A model generated the notes under the pieces. The model was not told where the DNA came from, did not search any database, and was given only the letters and a program-made list of their open reading frames with translations. Positions 57,923 to 64,000 of a stretch of 64,000 nucleotides of DNA are shown in pieces. Numbering within the stretch: the stretch's first letter is position 1; each line of letters opens with the position of its first letter. Made by a program: the position numbers and the translations under genes. Origin of the DNA: DASYPP01 sp036006525 (GTDB lineage: Bacteria > Gemmatimonadota > Gemmatimonadetes > Gemmatimonadales > GWC2-71-9); contig DASYPP010000062.1 of the NCBI GenBank assembly GCA_036006525.1, positions 16,876-80,875 of the forward strand. Reading direction: 5' to 3'.

Positions 57923-58539
57923 TGCGCTGGCGAGGATTGCAGGAGATCCAAGGGGGTGTCCATGTCCGGGTTGCGGCCGGCCACGTCGATAGTAGTGACC
58001 AGCTCGGGATGCTCGCGAAAGATGGAGGCAAAGCCGGAGTCGCCGGCGAGTCGGGACACCAGCGGCCACAGGGTAGCGTCGAGCAGAACCGGGTGATTGG
58101 GCGAACCGGGCTCTTCGCTGTAGCGGGGCCGGACCGCCGGACTCCCGCCACGGCGCCAGGTCTCGATCAACCGGCCGATCACGTCGAGCCGCACGTGGGG
58201 CTGATCGCCGGGGAACACCATGGCGGCGCCGGCCCGGGGGCCGGCCGAGTCGATGGCGGCGAGCCCGGCCCGGAGCGACGCGGAGATCCCGGCATCGGCA
58301 TCGGGATTCACGACCGGCGTGAGGCCCTCCTGCCGGGCCAGGGCTTCGATGGAATGCGCTCCGGCGCGCAGCACCACAAATCCTCCGGCCAGTAATCCCT
58401 GCCGCACCGCGGCAGCGACCACGCCGAAGACGTGGGAGACCAGCGCCCGCCCCTGATACTCGACCGTGAGCTTGTCGCGACCGAATCGTTCCGCTTTGCC
58501 GGCGGCCAGGATGATGCCGTGGACTGAGGGTTCGCCCAT
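57919..58539 (-). CDS. mocA: MocA-like molybdenum cofactor cytidylyltransferase (MobA-like NTP transferase)
   Basis: A 206-residue nucleotidyltransferase with the signature GIILAAGKAERFGRDKL, DADAGISASLRAGLAA, the metal-binding VFPGDQPHV and an SPNHPVLLDATLWPLV segment. It joins CMP to molybdopterin to form the cytosine-dinucleotide cofactor used by CO-dehydrogenase and related hydroxylases. It is the first gene of the accessory operon mocA-coxG-xdhC; no hydroxylase structural genes lie in the window. A 38-base gap separates it from the divergent tRNA gene. Confidence 0.9.
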   Translation of the reverse strand: MGEPSVHGIILAAGKAERFGRDKLTVEYQGRALVSHVFGVVAAAVRQGLLAGGFVVLRAGAHSIEALARQEGLTPVVNPDADAGISASLRAGLAAIDSAGPRAGAAMVFPGDQPHVRLDVIGRLIETWRRGGSPAVRPRYSEEPGSPNHPVLLDATLWPLVSRLAGDSGFASIFREHPELVTTIDVAGRNPDMDTPLDLLQSSPAQ

Positions 58540-58577
58540 GCTCTAATAGTATAGTGCCGTTAGATTTGGCGAAGTAT

Positions 58578-58650
58578 TGGGGTGTAGCTCAATTGGCAGA
58601 GCGCCCGGCTGTTAACCGGGAGGTTGCTGGTTCGAAGCCAGCCGCCCCAG
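58578..58650 (+). tRNA. tRNA-Asn (anticodon GTT)
   Basis: A complete 73-base cloverleaf. The acceptor stem TGGGGTG pairs with CGCCCCA (with one G-T pair), the D-arm is GCTC/GAGC, the anticodon stem CCCGG/CCGGG encloses CTGTTAA with anticodon GTT, and the T-arm GCTGG/CCAGC encloses TTCGAAG. The discriminator is G. CCA is not encoded. Confidence 0.98.
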
Positions 58651-58681
58651 CTCGCTGTCAAGCATCGGATGGGAATCCGGC

Positions 58682-58791
58682 GGCATATGACTGATGGCAT
58701 ATGGCAACGTCCAAGCGAGATATCCATGACGAGTTACCACAATGATGGCGAATAATCGACCGGCTGCCATACGCCATAAGCCATACGCGTT
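58682..58791. repeat. split-palindrome tandem array, word GGCATATGGCA
   Basis: The left arm (58682-58709) contains GGCATATGAC and GGCATATGGCA. The right arm (58761-58791) contains TGCCATACGCCATA and GCCATACGCG. The spacer is about 51 bases and the match is looser than in the other arrays. It lies between tRNA-Asn and the glycosyltransferase gene, ending three bases before that start codon. Confidence 0.6.
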
Positions 58792-58794
58792 AAA

Positions 58795-59937
58795 ATGAGA
58801 ATCGCCCTGTTTTCCGAAGTCTATTGGCCGATGGTGAGCGGCGTCGGGGTGACCCTGGTGCGCCTGGTCGATGCGCTCCAGGCCCGAGGGCACGAGGTGC
58901 GGGTGTATTCCGCAACGTATGACCTTCCCCCCGGCGTGGCCGACCGCCCCGAGGTGCATCGCTCCCCTTCCATTCCGCTTTTCCTTTATCCCGACGTGCA
59001 GTGGGCATTTCCCCGGCATCGCGCCGTGCTGCAGGATGTCGCGGTGTTCGCTCCCGACATTGTCCACGTGGCGACCGAGTTCGCCATGGGGAAGATGGGC
59101 CTCAGGGTCGCGCGCGAGCTGGGCATCCCGGCCGTCGCATCCGCCCATACCGACTACGAGAAGTACGCCGCGCGTTACGGGCTCGACTGGGTCATGGGCG
59201 CGGGATGGAGCTACCTGCGCTGGTTCTACCGGCAAACCGGCATCGTGCTGTCGCCGTCCGGCGTCTACGAACGACACCTGAACGCGCGCGGTATCCCCAA
59301 CACCGGGATCTGGACCCGGGGCGTCGACACCGAGTCGTTCCACCCCCGATACCGCAGCGAAACTTACCGTCGTGCGCTGGGGCTGGAACCGCGCGACTTC
59401 CTGGTCACCTACGTCGGACGCATCGCCCGGGAGAAGGACCTGGACCTGCTGCTCCAGGCCTGGCAGATGCTGGGACGCCGGGACGATGCGCGGCTGGTGC
59501 TGGTGGGGCGCGGTCCGATGGAGGCCGAGCTCGCCCAGCGCGAGATTCCCGGGTTGGTGCTGGCCGGCCTCAGGGAAGGGGTCGATCTCAGCGCCGCCTA
59601 TGCCTCGGCGGATATCTTCGCTTTTCCGTCCACCACCGAGACGTTCGGCAACGTCCTGCTGGAAGCGATGGCGTCGGGACTGCCCTGCCTGGCCGCCGCG
59701 GCGGGCGGGGTGGTGGAGTTTGCCCGGCACGGGAGCAACGCCTGGCTGGTGGCGCCGGGGAATCCCGCGGCAATCGCGGCGGGTCTCGACCGGCTGCTGG
59801 CCGATGAGGATCTGCGGCGCGTCCTCGCGGCCGGCGCGCGGAAGACCGGGTGCGAACGGCGGTGGGATTTCATCTTCGATGAGTTGATTGAGCAATACCG
59901 CGTCCAGGCCAGTCACCTCGTGCGACGCGCCGCCTGA
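58795..59937 (+). CDS. GT4 family glycosyltransferase (MgtA/PimB-like mannosyltransferase type)
   Basis: A 380-residue GT-B enzyme. The acceptor-side N-terminal domain opens RIALFSEVYWPMVSGVGVTLVRLVDALQARGHEV, with SAHTDYEKYAARYGL. The donor-side C-terminal domain has YVGRIAREKDLDLLL, LVGRGPMEAEL and the E-x7-E signature Glu282/Glu290 in STTETFGNVLLEAMASGLP. WTRGVDTESFHP marks the GDP/UDP-sugar group close to the alpha-mannosyl glycolipid enzymes MgtA/PimB. It likely transfers a sugar to a lipid at the cytosolic membrane face. It stands alone between the tRNA and a convergent phosphate operon. Confidence 0.93.
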   Translation: MRIALFSEVYWPMVSGVGVTLVRLVDALQARGHEVRVYSATYDLPPGVADRPEVHRSPSIPLFLYPDVQWAFPRHRAVLQDVAVFAPDIVHVATEFAMGKMGLRVARELGIPAVASAHTDYEKYAARYGLDWVMGAGWSYLRWFYRQTGIVLSPSGVYERHLNARGIPNTGIWTRGVDTESFHPRYRSETYRRALGLEPRDFLVTYVGRIAREKDLDLLLQAWQMLGRRDDARLVLVGRGPMEAELAQREIPGLVLAGLREGVDLSAAYASADIFAFPSTTETFGNVLLEAMASGLPCLAAAAGGVVEFARHGSNAWLVAPGNPAAIAAGLDRLLADEDLRRVLAAGARKTGCERRWDFIFDELIEQYRVQASHLVRRAA

Positions 59938-59992
59938 GCTTCGGTTCATGCCGAGGCCTGGCACCCCATTTGTCGCTTAAAACGACCAGACG

Positions 59993-60031
59993 CTTCTTAC
60001 CGCCCTACCGCCTTACCGTCTTACCGTCTAT
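59993..60031. repeat. lone tandem array, word TTACCGyC
   Basis: Units CTTACCGCC, CTACCGCC, TTACCGTC, TTACCGTC run from 59993 to the stop codon of the phosphate transporter gene. There is no inverted partner in the gap, but the reverse complement of the word is found at 44314-44349 and the same-strand word at 55028-55060. Confidence 0.75.
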
Positions 60032-61056
60032 CTGAGAATCGCGTAGCAGAGAGCTGCCATCGCCGCCGCCAGCGGTATCGTCAGTATCCAGGCCCACACA
60101 ATTCGTCCCGCCACCCCCCATCGCACCGCTGATATCCGGGTGCTCGCCCCCACGCCAACGATCGCGCCGGTAATGGTATGTGTGGTGCTGACCGGAACGC
60201 CGAGATGCGAGGCCATGAGCACCGTAATCCCTCCGGCGGTTTCGGCGCAGAACCCGCCGAACGGGCGCAGCTTGGTGATCTTGGTGCCCATGGTCTTCAC
60301 GATCCGCCAGCCGCCCGCCGCGGTGCCGGCAGCGATTGCGGCCTGAGCCGCCATCACCACCCAGAAAGGAATGTGATCGGCGCTGGGCAGGTAGAGGTGA
60401 TGGAGCATCCCGACCTGGTTTACGAAGAGTCCCTGCACCGATACCAGCAGTCCCGCGATGATGCCCATCGTCTTCTGGGCGTCATTGGCGCCATGGCCGA
60501 TGGAGTAGAGGGCGGCGGACGCCAGCTGAAGGCGGCGGAACAGTCGCTCGGTGCGGTTCGCGTGCCGCCGGTAGACCAGCCACGACAATCCCACCGTGAG
60601 GCTGAAACCCAGCACCATGCCGATCAGCGGGGAGAGAAAGATGAAGAGGATAGGCTTGACCCATCCGGAGACGATGAGCGAGCCCAGTCCTGCCTTGGCG
60701 ATGGCGGCGCCGCCCAGCCCGCCCAGGAGCGCGTGAGAAGAAGACGAGGGCAGGCCCAGCCACCAGGTGGTCAGGTTCCAGACGATGGCGCCGATCAGCG
60801 CCGCCAGGATGAGCGTGGGGTCAACGACCGACGGGTCGATCAGCCCCTTGCCGATGGTCTTGGCCACCGCGGTACCCACTGTGAACGCCGCGACGAAATT
60901 GAAGAATGCCGCCCACACCACTGCGATTCCAGGGGAGAGCACCCGGGTGGAGACGACGGTGGCGATGGAATTGGCGCTGTCGTGGAAGCCGTTGATGAAA
61001 TCAAAGATCAGCGCCACACCGATGATGACGAGGACCAGTGTTACGGTGTGGGGCAT
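60028..61056 (-). CDS. pit: PiT family inorganic phosphate transporter
   Basis: A 342-residue protein with about ten hydrophobic helices. The duplicated PiT signatures are both present: FDFINGFHDSANSIATVVST near the start and YSIGHGANDAQKTMGIIAGLL in the second half, with PSSSSHALLGGLGGA and PVSTTHTITGAIVGVG. It carries out H+-coupled uptake of phosphate as metal-phosphate. Two bases separate it from the DUF47 gene upstream; the pair is conserved widely. The ATG at 61056 is chosen, since codons beyond belong to that gene. Confidence 0.96.
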   Translation of the reverse strand: MPHTVTLVLVIIGVALIFDFINGFHDSANSIATVVSTRVLSPGIAVVWAAFFNFVAAFTVGTAVAKTIGKGLIDPSVVDPTLILAALIGAIVWNLTTWWLGLPSSSSHALLGGLGGAAIAKAGLGSLIVSGWVKPILFIFLSPLIGMVLGFSLTVGLSWLVYRRHANRTERLFRRLQLASAALYSIGHGANDAQKTMGIIAGLLVSVQGLFVNQVGMLHHLYLPSADHIPFWVVMAAQAAIAAGTAAGGWRIVKTMGTKITKLRPFGGFCAETAGGITVLMASHLGVPVSTTHTITGAIVGVGASTRISAVRWGVAGRIVWAWILTIPLAAAMAALCYAILR

Positions 61057-61058
61057 GG

Positions 61059-61679
61059 TCAGCTGTGCTTGATGGCGATGGACTCCAGCACGTTGGCCAC
61101 GTCCTCGGCCTGGTCCAGCGTCTTCTCCAGGGTGTCGTAGATCTCCTTCCACTTCATCACTGCGAGCGCCTCGGTGTGGCCGTCGAAGAGCTTGGCCAGC
61201 CATTCGTGATAGATGGCATCGCCTTCCTCTTCCATCCGCTTGACTTCGATACAGGCATTGATCACCACCTGGGCCTTCCGGTGGTCGAGCACCTTGACGG
61301 CATCCAGCAGCCGCAGCGTGGCCCTGTGCACCACCTCAGCCAGCATGATGGCGCCCTTGGGCGATTCACCGGGACGGAAGATCACGGTCCGCCGCGCAGT
61401 CCCGTCGATCCGGTCCAGGATGTCGTCGAGCCGGCTGGCCAGCATGTGGATGTCTTCGCGGTCGAGCGGTGTGATGAAGCTCCGGTCCAGCCTGGCCACC
61501 ACCTGGTGGGTCAGCTCGTCGGCCTGGTGTTCGTAGCGCTTGATCGCCTCGGCAATGGGGCCGCGCCGGGCGTCCTCGGCAGTAATCAGTTCGAGGAGTT
61601 TCGCTGCGGCCTCTACGTTAAGCTCGGCAACCTGGGTGAAGAGATCGAAGAATCGTTCATCGCGGGGAAGGAGGCGCAC
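61059..61679 (-). CDS. DUF47/PhoU-like regulator of PiT transport
   Basis: A 206-residue all-helical protein of the DUF47 family: VRLLPRDERFFDLFTQVAELNVEAAAKLLELI, EHQADELTHQVVARLDRSFITPLDREDIHMLASRLDDILDRIDG and EEEGDAIYHEWLAKLFDG carry the acidic metal-binding positions of the PhoU fold. The GTG at 61679 is preceded by GGAG at six bases spacing. It is the first gene of the phosphate operon and probably adjusts PiT activity. An upstream region contains a PHO-box-like pair of 7-base repeats. Confidence 0.94.
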   Translation of the reverse strand: MRLLPRDERFFDLFTQVAELNVEAAAKLLELITAEDARRGPIAEAIKRYEHQADELTHQVVARLDRSFITPLDREDIHMLASRLDDILDRIDGTARRTVIFRPGESPKGAIMLAEVVHRATLRLLDAVKVLDHRKAQVVINACIEVKRMEEEGDAIYHEWLAKLFDGHTEALAVMKWKEIYDTLEKTLDQAEDVANVLESIAIKHS

Positions 61680-61708
61680 CGGGAACTCCGTAGGTGAGAA
61701 CGGGGGAA

Positions 61709-61746
61709 AAAATACCCGGCCATGGTTCGTGACACAACCGTGACAG
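61709..61746 (-). promoter_or_regulatory. candidate PHO box and -10 region for the DUF47-pit operon
   Basis: On the minus strand CTGTCAC-GGTT-GTGTCAC (61746-61729) has the 7-4-7 direct-repeat layout of PhoB/PhoP boxes (consensus CTGTCAT with 11-base period). A TATTTT hexamer (61714-61709) follows 14 bases later, which would start transcription about 22 bases before the DUF47 GTG. Confidence 0.55.
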
Positions 61747-61786
61747 TGCCTCTCCCCCAACTCCCTCTGCCGGAACGGGACAGTGG

Positions 61787-62440
61787 TTAAGGGGTGAGGG
61801 AAAGCAGTCGTAGCAGGTCGGTAGGGGTCTCCAGCCAGTAGTCGGGGTGGGTGGACTCGAGGTGTTCGCGGCCGAAGGGTCCCCAGAGGACCGCTGCGGT
61901 CCGGACCCCGGCCGCGCGGCCGCATTGCATGTCGTGGATGCTGTCACCGATGAAGAGGGTGGCCTCCGGCTCGGCGCTCAGCTGGGCCATCGCCATGATG
62001 ACGGGCTCCGGATGCGGCTTGGGATGCTGGACGTCGTCGGCGCAGACCAGCACGTCAAAATGCTCGGTGATGCCGGCCAGCGTGAGGCCGCGAATCGCGC
62101 CTTGCCGGTTCTTGCTGGTGACCAGCCCCACCTGGAAGCCTGCCGCCTCCACCCGGCGAATCAGCTCGACGGCCCCGTTGTAGGGAATCACCCGCGCATC
62201 GTGGTGGGCGATGTTGTACTCCCGGTAGGTCTCGATCAGCGCATCCATCCGTTCCGCGGTCACGCCCAGTTCGGCGAACTGGACCCGGAGCGGTGTCCCC
62301 ACCCCGGCCAGCCATTCCGCGTCGCTCCGGGCGGGGAGGCCATGGGTCTCCAGAGTGTGATGGTAGCTGTCCAGGATCAGGCGGATGGAGTCGATGAGAG
62401 TGCCATCGAGGTCGAACAGCAGCGTGGTGAAGCGAGGCAT
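61787..62440 (-). CDS. HAD-superfamily phosphatase (phosphoglycolate phosphatase/PpaX-like)
   Basis: A 217-residue HAD hydrolase with motif I FDLDGTLIDS (Asp10, Asp12), a helical cap (about 18-80), motif II VTSKNR, motif III Lys in HPKPHP and motif IV FIGDSIHDM. The subfamily IA cap is typical of PpaX pyrophosphatases or Gph-type phosphoglycolate phosphatases. It lies upstream of the phosphate operon in the same direction, 107 bases away, and could free phosphate from a small metabolite, but no link to the operon is proven. Confidence 0.94.
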   Translation of the reverse strand: MPRFTTLLFDLDGTLIDSIRLILDSYHHTLETHGLPARSDAEWLAGVGTPLRVQFAELGVTAERMDALIETYREYNIAHHDARVIPYNGAVELIRRVEAAGFQVGLVTSKNRQGAIRGLTLAGITEHFDVLVCADDVQHPKPHPEPVIMAMAQLSAEPEATLFIGDSIHDMQCGRAAGVRTAAVLWGPFGREHLESTHPDYWLETPTDLLRLLSLTP

Positions 62441-62514
62441 GCCATAAACTTAAGCAGGGTGAGCCGGCGTTCGGCTATTGCAGGAATCCCGCGGGTGAAG
62501 CACTCTTTTCCTCA

Positions 62515-63375
62515 ATGTCGTCCCGCTTTCGCCGCTTCCTCAGGAGAACGCTCCGCCCCGCCGTCTCCCGCTTAGAAATGGCGGAGGCCGCGGTCTATTA
62601 CCGCCTCAATCCATCGGCCCGATCGACCCACGTCCCCCGGTTCCTCGGTATCGGCGGGCAGAAATGCGGCACCACCTGGCTCGACAAGATGCTGCGCTAC
62701 CATCCCCACCTCGGCCTGCCGCCTCGCAAGGAGATGCATTTCTTCGATGGCAACTACTGGCGGGGACTGGACTGGTACCGCTTTCACTTTCGGGGAATGA
62801 CCGGGAAGCTGCGGGGCGAGATCACCCCGGCCTATTCGATACTGCCGGTCGAGCGAATTCGCGCGGTGCACGCCCTGAATCCCGGCATGCGCCTGGTGCT
62901 GATCCTGCGGAACCCGGTGGAACGGGCGTGGTCCCAGTCCGAGATGGCGCTGGCGCGGAATCGGCGCCGCGCGGTCAGCGATGTCCCGGAAACGGAGTTC
63001 CTGCACCACCTTGAGAGCGAGGCCGTACTCAGCCGCAGCCGCTTTTCCGTCATCCTGCGCAATTGGCTCGAGGTGTTCCCCGCCGAGCAGCTGCTCATCG
63101 AGTTCTTTGAGAGCCTCGCCCGGGAACCGAAAGATCTGCTCACCAGGATACTGAATCACATCGGCGCCGACCCGGCCGCGATGCCCTGGAACGAAATGCC
63201 ACTGCAACAACGACTCAACGCCAATCCCGGTCGCGAGATTCCGGAGAAGTACCACGCCCGGCTGCGGGAGCTATTGGCGGGAGAAATGGCCACGCTGCGA
63301 GAGATGCTTCCGCGGCAGGAAGTTCTGAGCTGGAAGCTCACGGCGGATGTGCGTGGAACACTCACACAACCTTGA
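62515..63375 (+). CDS. sulfotransferase family protein (PAPS-dependent)
   Basis: A 286-residue P-loop sulfotransferase. The 5'-phosphosulfate loop is GGQKCGTTWLDKML (47-60), followed by KEMHFFD (about 72-78) and the 3'-phosphate motif LILRNPVERAWSQSEMAL. The length and the HFFD-containing segment match bacterial heparan-sulfotransferase-like and NodH-like enzymes acting on carbohydrates or lipids. It is divergent from the HAD gene and convergent with the oxidoreductase gene, which overlaps it by 14 bases. Confidence 0.92.
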   Translation: MSSRFRRFLRRTLRPAVSRLEMAEAAVYYRLNPSARSTHVPRFLGIGGQKCGTTWLDKMLRYHPHLGLPPRKEMHFFDGNYWRGLDWYRFHFRGMTGKLRGEITPAYSILPVERIRAVHALNPGMRLVLILRNPVERAWSQSEMALARNRRRAVSDVPETEFLHHLESEAVLSRSRFSVILRNWLEVFPAEQLLIEFFESLAREPKDLLTRILNHIGADPAAMPWNEMPLQQRLNANPGREIPEKYHARLRELLAGEMATLREMLPRQEVLSWKLTADVRGTLTQP

Positions 63376-64000
63376 TGACCACCTTTCCCGTCGCCCGCCC
63401 GGACTCGGAGTAGGCGAGTGCATCACGCACCTCGTCGAGCCGAAAGACCTTATCCACCAACGGAGTGATGGCGCCGCTTTCCACCAACCGCGCGATTTCG
63501 CTCAGCTGTTCTCCATCCGCATGCACGAAAAAGTACTCATAACGGGCCTTGTGCTTCCGCGCTGCAGACAGGGTTTTTCGAGACAGTACCTTGATCGCGA
63601 AAACGATGAATGGGATTGAGCCCCCAGCTTCGGGCAAACGCTGGGGACGGCGTGTTGCTGTTGATGCTCACCACGACACCGCCGGGTTTCACGCACTCGA
63701 AACACCGTACCAGAGTATCACCGCCTGCACTGTCCAGCACCACGTCACAGTCTGTGGCCACGTCTTCAAACCGTTCGGTGCGATAGTCGATGGCGACGTT
63801 CGCGCCGAGGCGCTTCACCAATTCGACGTTGCGTTTCCCGACGGTGGTAAAGACCGTTGCGCCGAGGTGTCGGGCCAACTGGATGGCCACGCTCCCCACG
63901 CCGCCGCTGCCCGCGTGAATCAACACACGTTGGCTGGCACCAAGCCTTCCGATTTCCACTAATGCCTGCCACGCCGTCAGCGCGACCAACGGAAGAGAGG
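63362..64000 (-). pseudogene. frameshifted NADP-dependent zinc-less alcohol dehydrogenase/quinone oxidoreductase, 5' part outside the window
   Basis: The N-terminal part in the window (minus strand, to 64000 and beyond) reads SLPLVALTAWQALVEIGRLG and the Rossmann loop HAGSGGVGSVAIQLARHLGA, down to SPAFARSWGLNP. The family-typical continuation FIVFAIKVLSRKTLSAARK is in another frame, so a single-base shift lies near 63609-63622 (AATCCCATTCATCG on the minus strand). The second half, 63362 to about 63620, runs on to ATGKVVIKVV. The two halves fit end to end as one MDR protein. This is either a real inactivating mutation or an assembly or sequencing error. Confidence 0.8.

Noticed and set aside
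54984..60031. Attachment sites of an integrated element next to tRNA-Asn
   Set aside because: No integrase, no duplicated tRNA 3' end was found downstream, and flanking genes are ordinary chromosomal ones.

Overview
The window is a 64 kb piece of a high-G+C bacterial chromosome, about two thirds G+C by eye, densely packed with housekeeping and envelope genes. There is no phage, plasmid, transposase or CRISPR signal. The gene mix points to an environmental aerobic, diderm bacterium of the Gemmatimonadota type: ECF sigma/anti-sigma pairs followed by DUF4097 proteins, a caa3-type oxidase, a HEVGH-type secreted metalloprotease, an alpha-2-macroglobulin/PbpC pair, D-aminoacylase-like amidohydrolases and an OmpA protein with thrombospondin type-3 repeats. 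That assignment is an inference from gene content, not from a marker gene.

Layout. 1-4 kb: the end of a BI-1 family gene, a leftward operon (membrane protein, hypothetical, thioredoxin-reductase-like flavoprotein, alpha/beta hydrolase), a GroES-like protein and a GreA. 4.3-6.8 kb: an M23 peptidase and an M24 peptidase. 7.5-12.5 kb: a complete caa3 cytochrome oxidase operon (coxB with fused cytochrome c, coxA, coxC, coxD-like, ctaG-like). 12.6-20.1 kb: a leftward run with a lipid block (plant-type FabI plus a 2,4-dienoyl-CoA-reductase-like SDR) and an FtsX/ATPase ABC pair. 20.1-24.5 kb: SGNH lipoprotein esterase, iron-permease-like protein, OsmC, an outer-membrane-barrel candidate and a hybrid histidine kinase. 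25-32 kb: two mirror-image cassettes of ECF sigma, anti-sigma and DUF4097, facing outward from a VOC/lipoprotein and PadR core. 32-36.7 kb: AI-2E-family and APC transporters, and an AsnC regulator with a DMT exporter. 36.8-51.7 kb: envelope block (OmpA/TSP3, alpha-2-macroglobulin, PBP1C, CHASE4 hybrid kinase, metalloprotease). 51.8-58.5 kb: two amidohydrolases and a molybdenum-enzyme accessory operon (mocA, coxG, xdhC). 58.6-64 kb: tRNA-Asn, a glycosyltransferase, a phosphate transporter/DUF47 pair under a candidate PHO box, a HAD phosphatase, a sulfotransferase and a frameshifted oxidoreductase running off the edge.

The most unusual structure is not a gene. At least eleven intergenic gaps hold a split palindrome in which each arm is a tandem run of a short word of about 8-12 bases and the other arm is its reverse complement, with a spacer of roughly 10-90 bases. 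The word differs from gap to gap, yet a few words recur. Several arms run into stop codons, or even encode the last residues of the neighbouring protein. Lone arms, a chimeric arm pair and three short hairpins capped by GTAGGG are also present. The second notable feature is the duplicated sigma/anti-sigma/DUF4097 cassette, whose two anti-sigma factors share a conserved extracytoplasmic helical domain.
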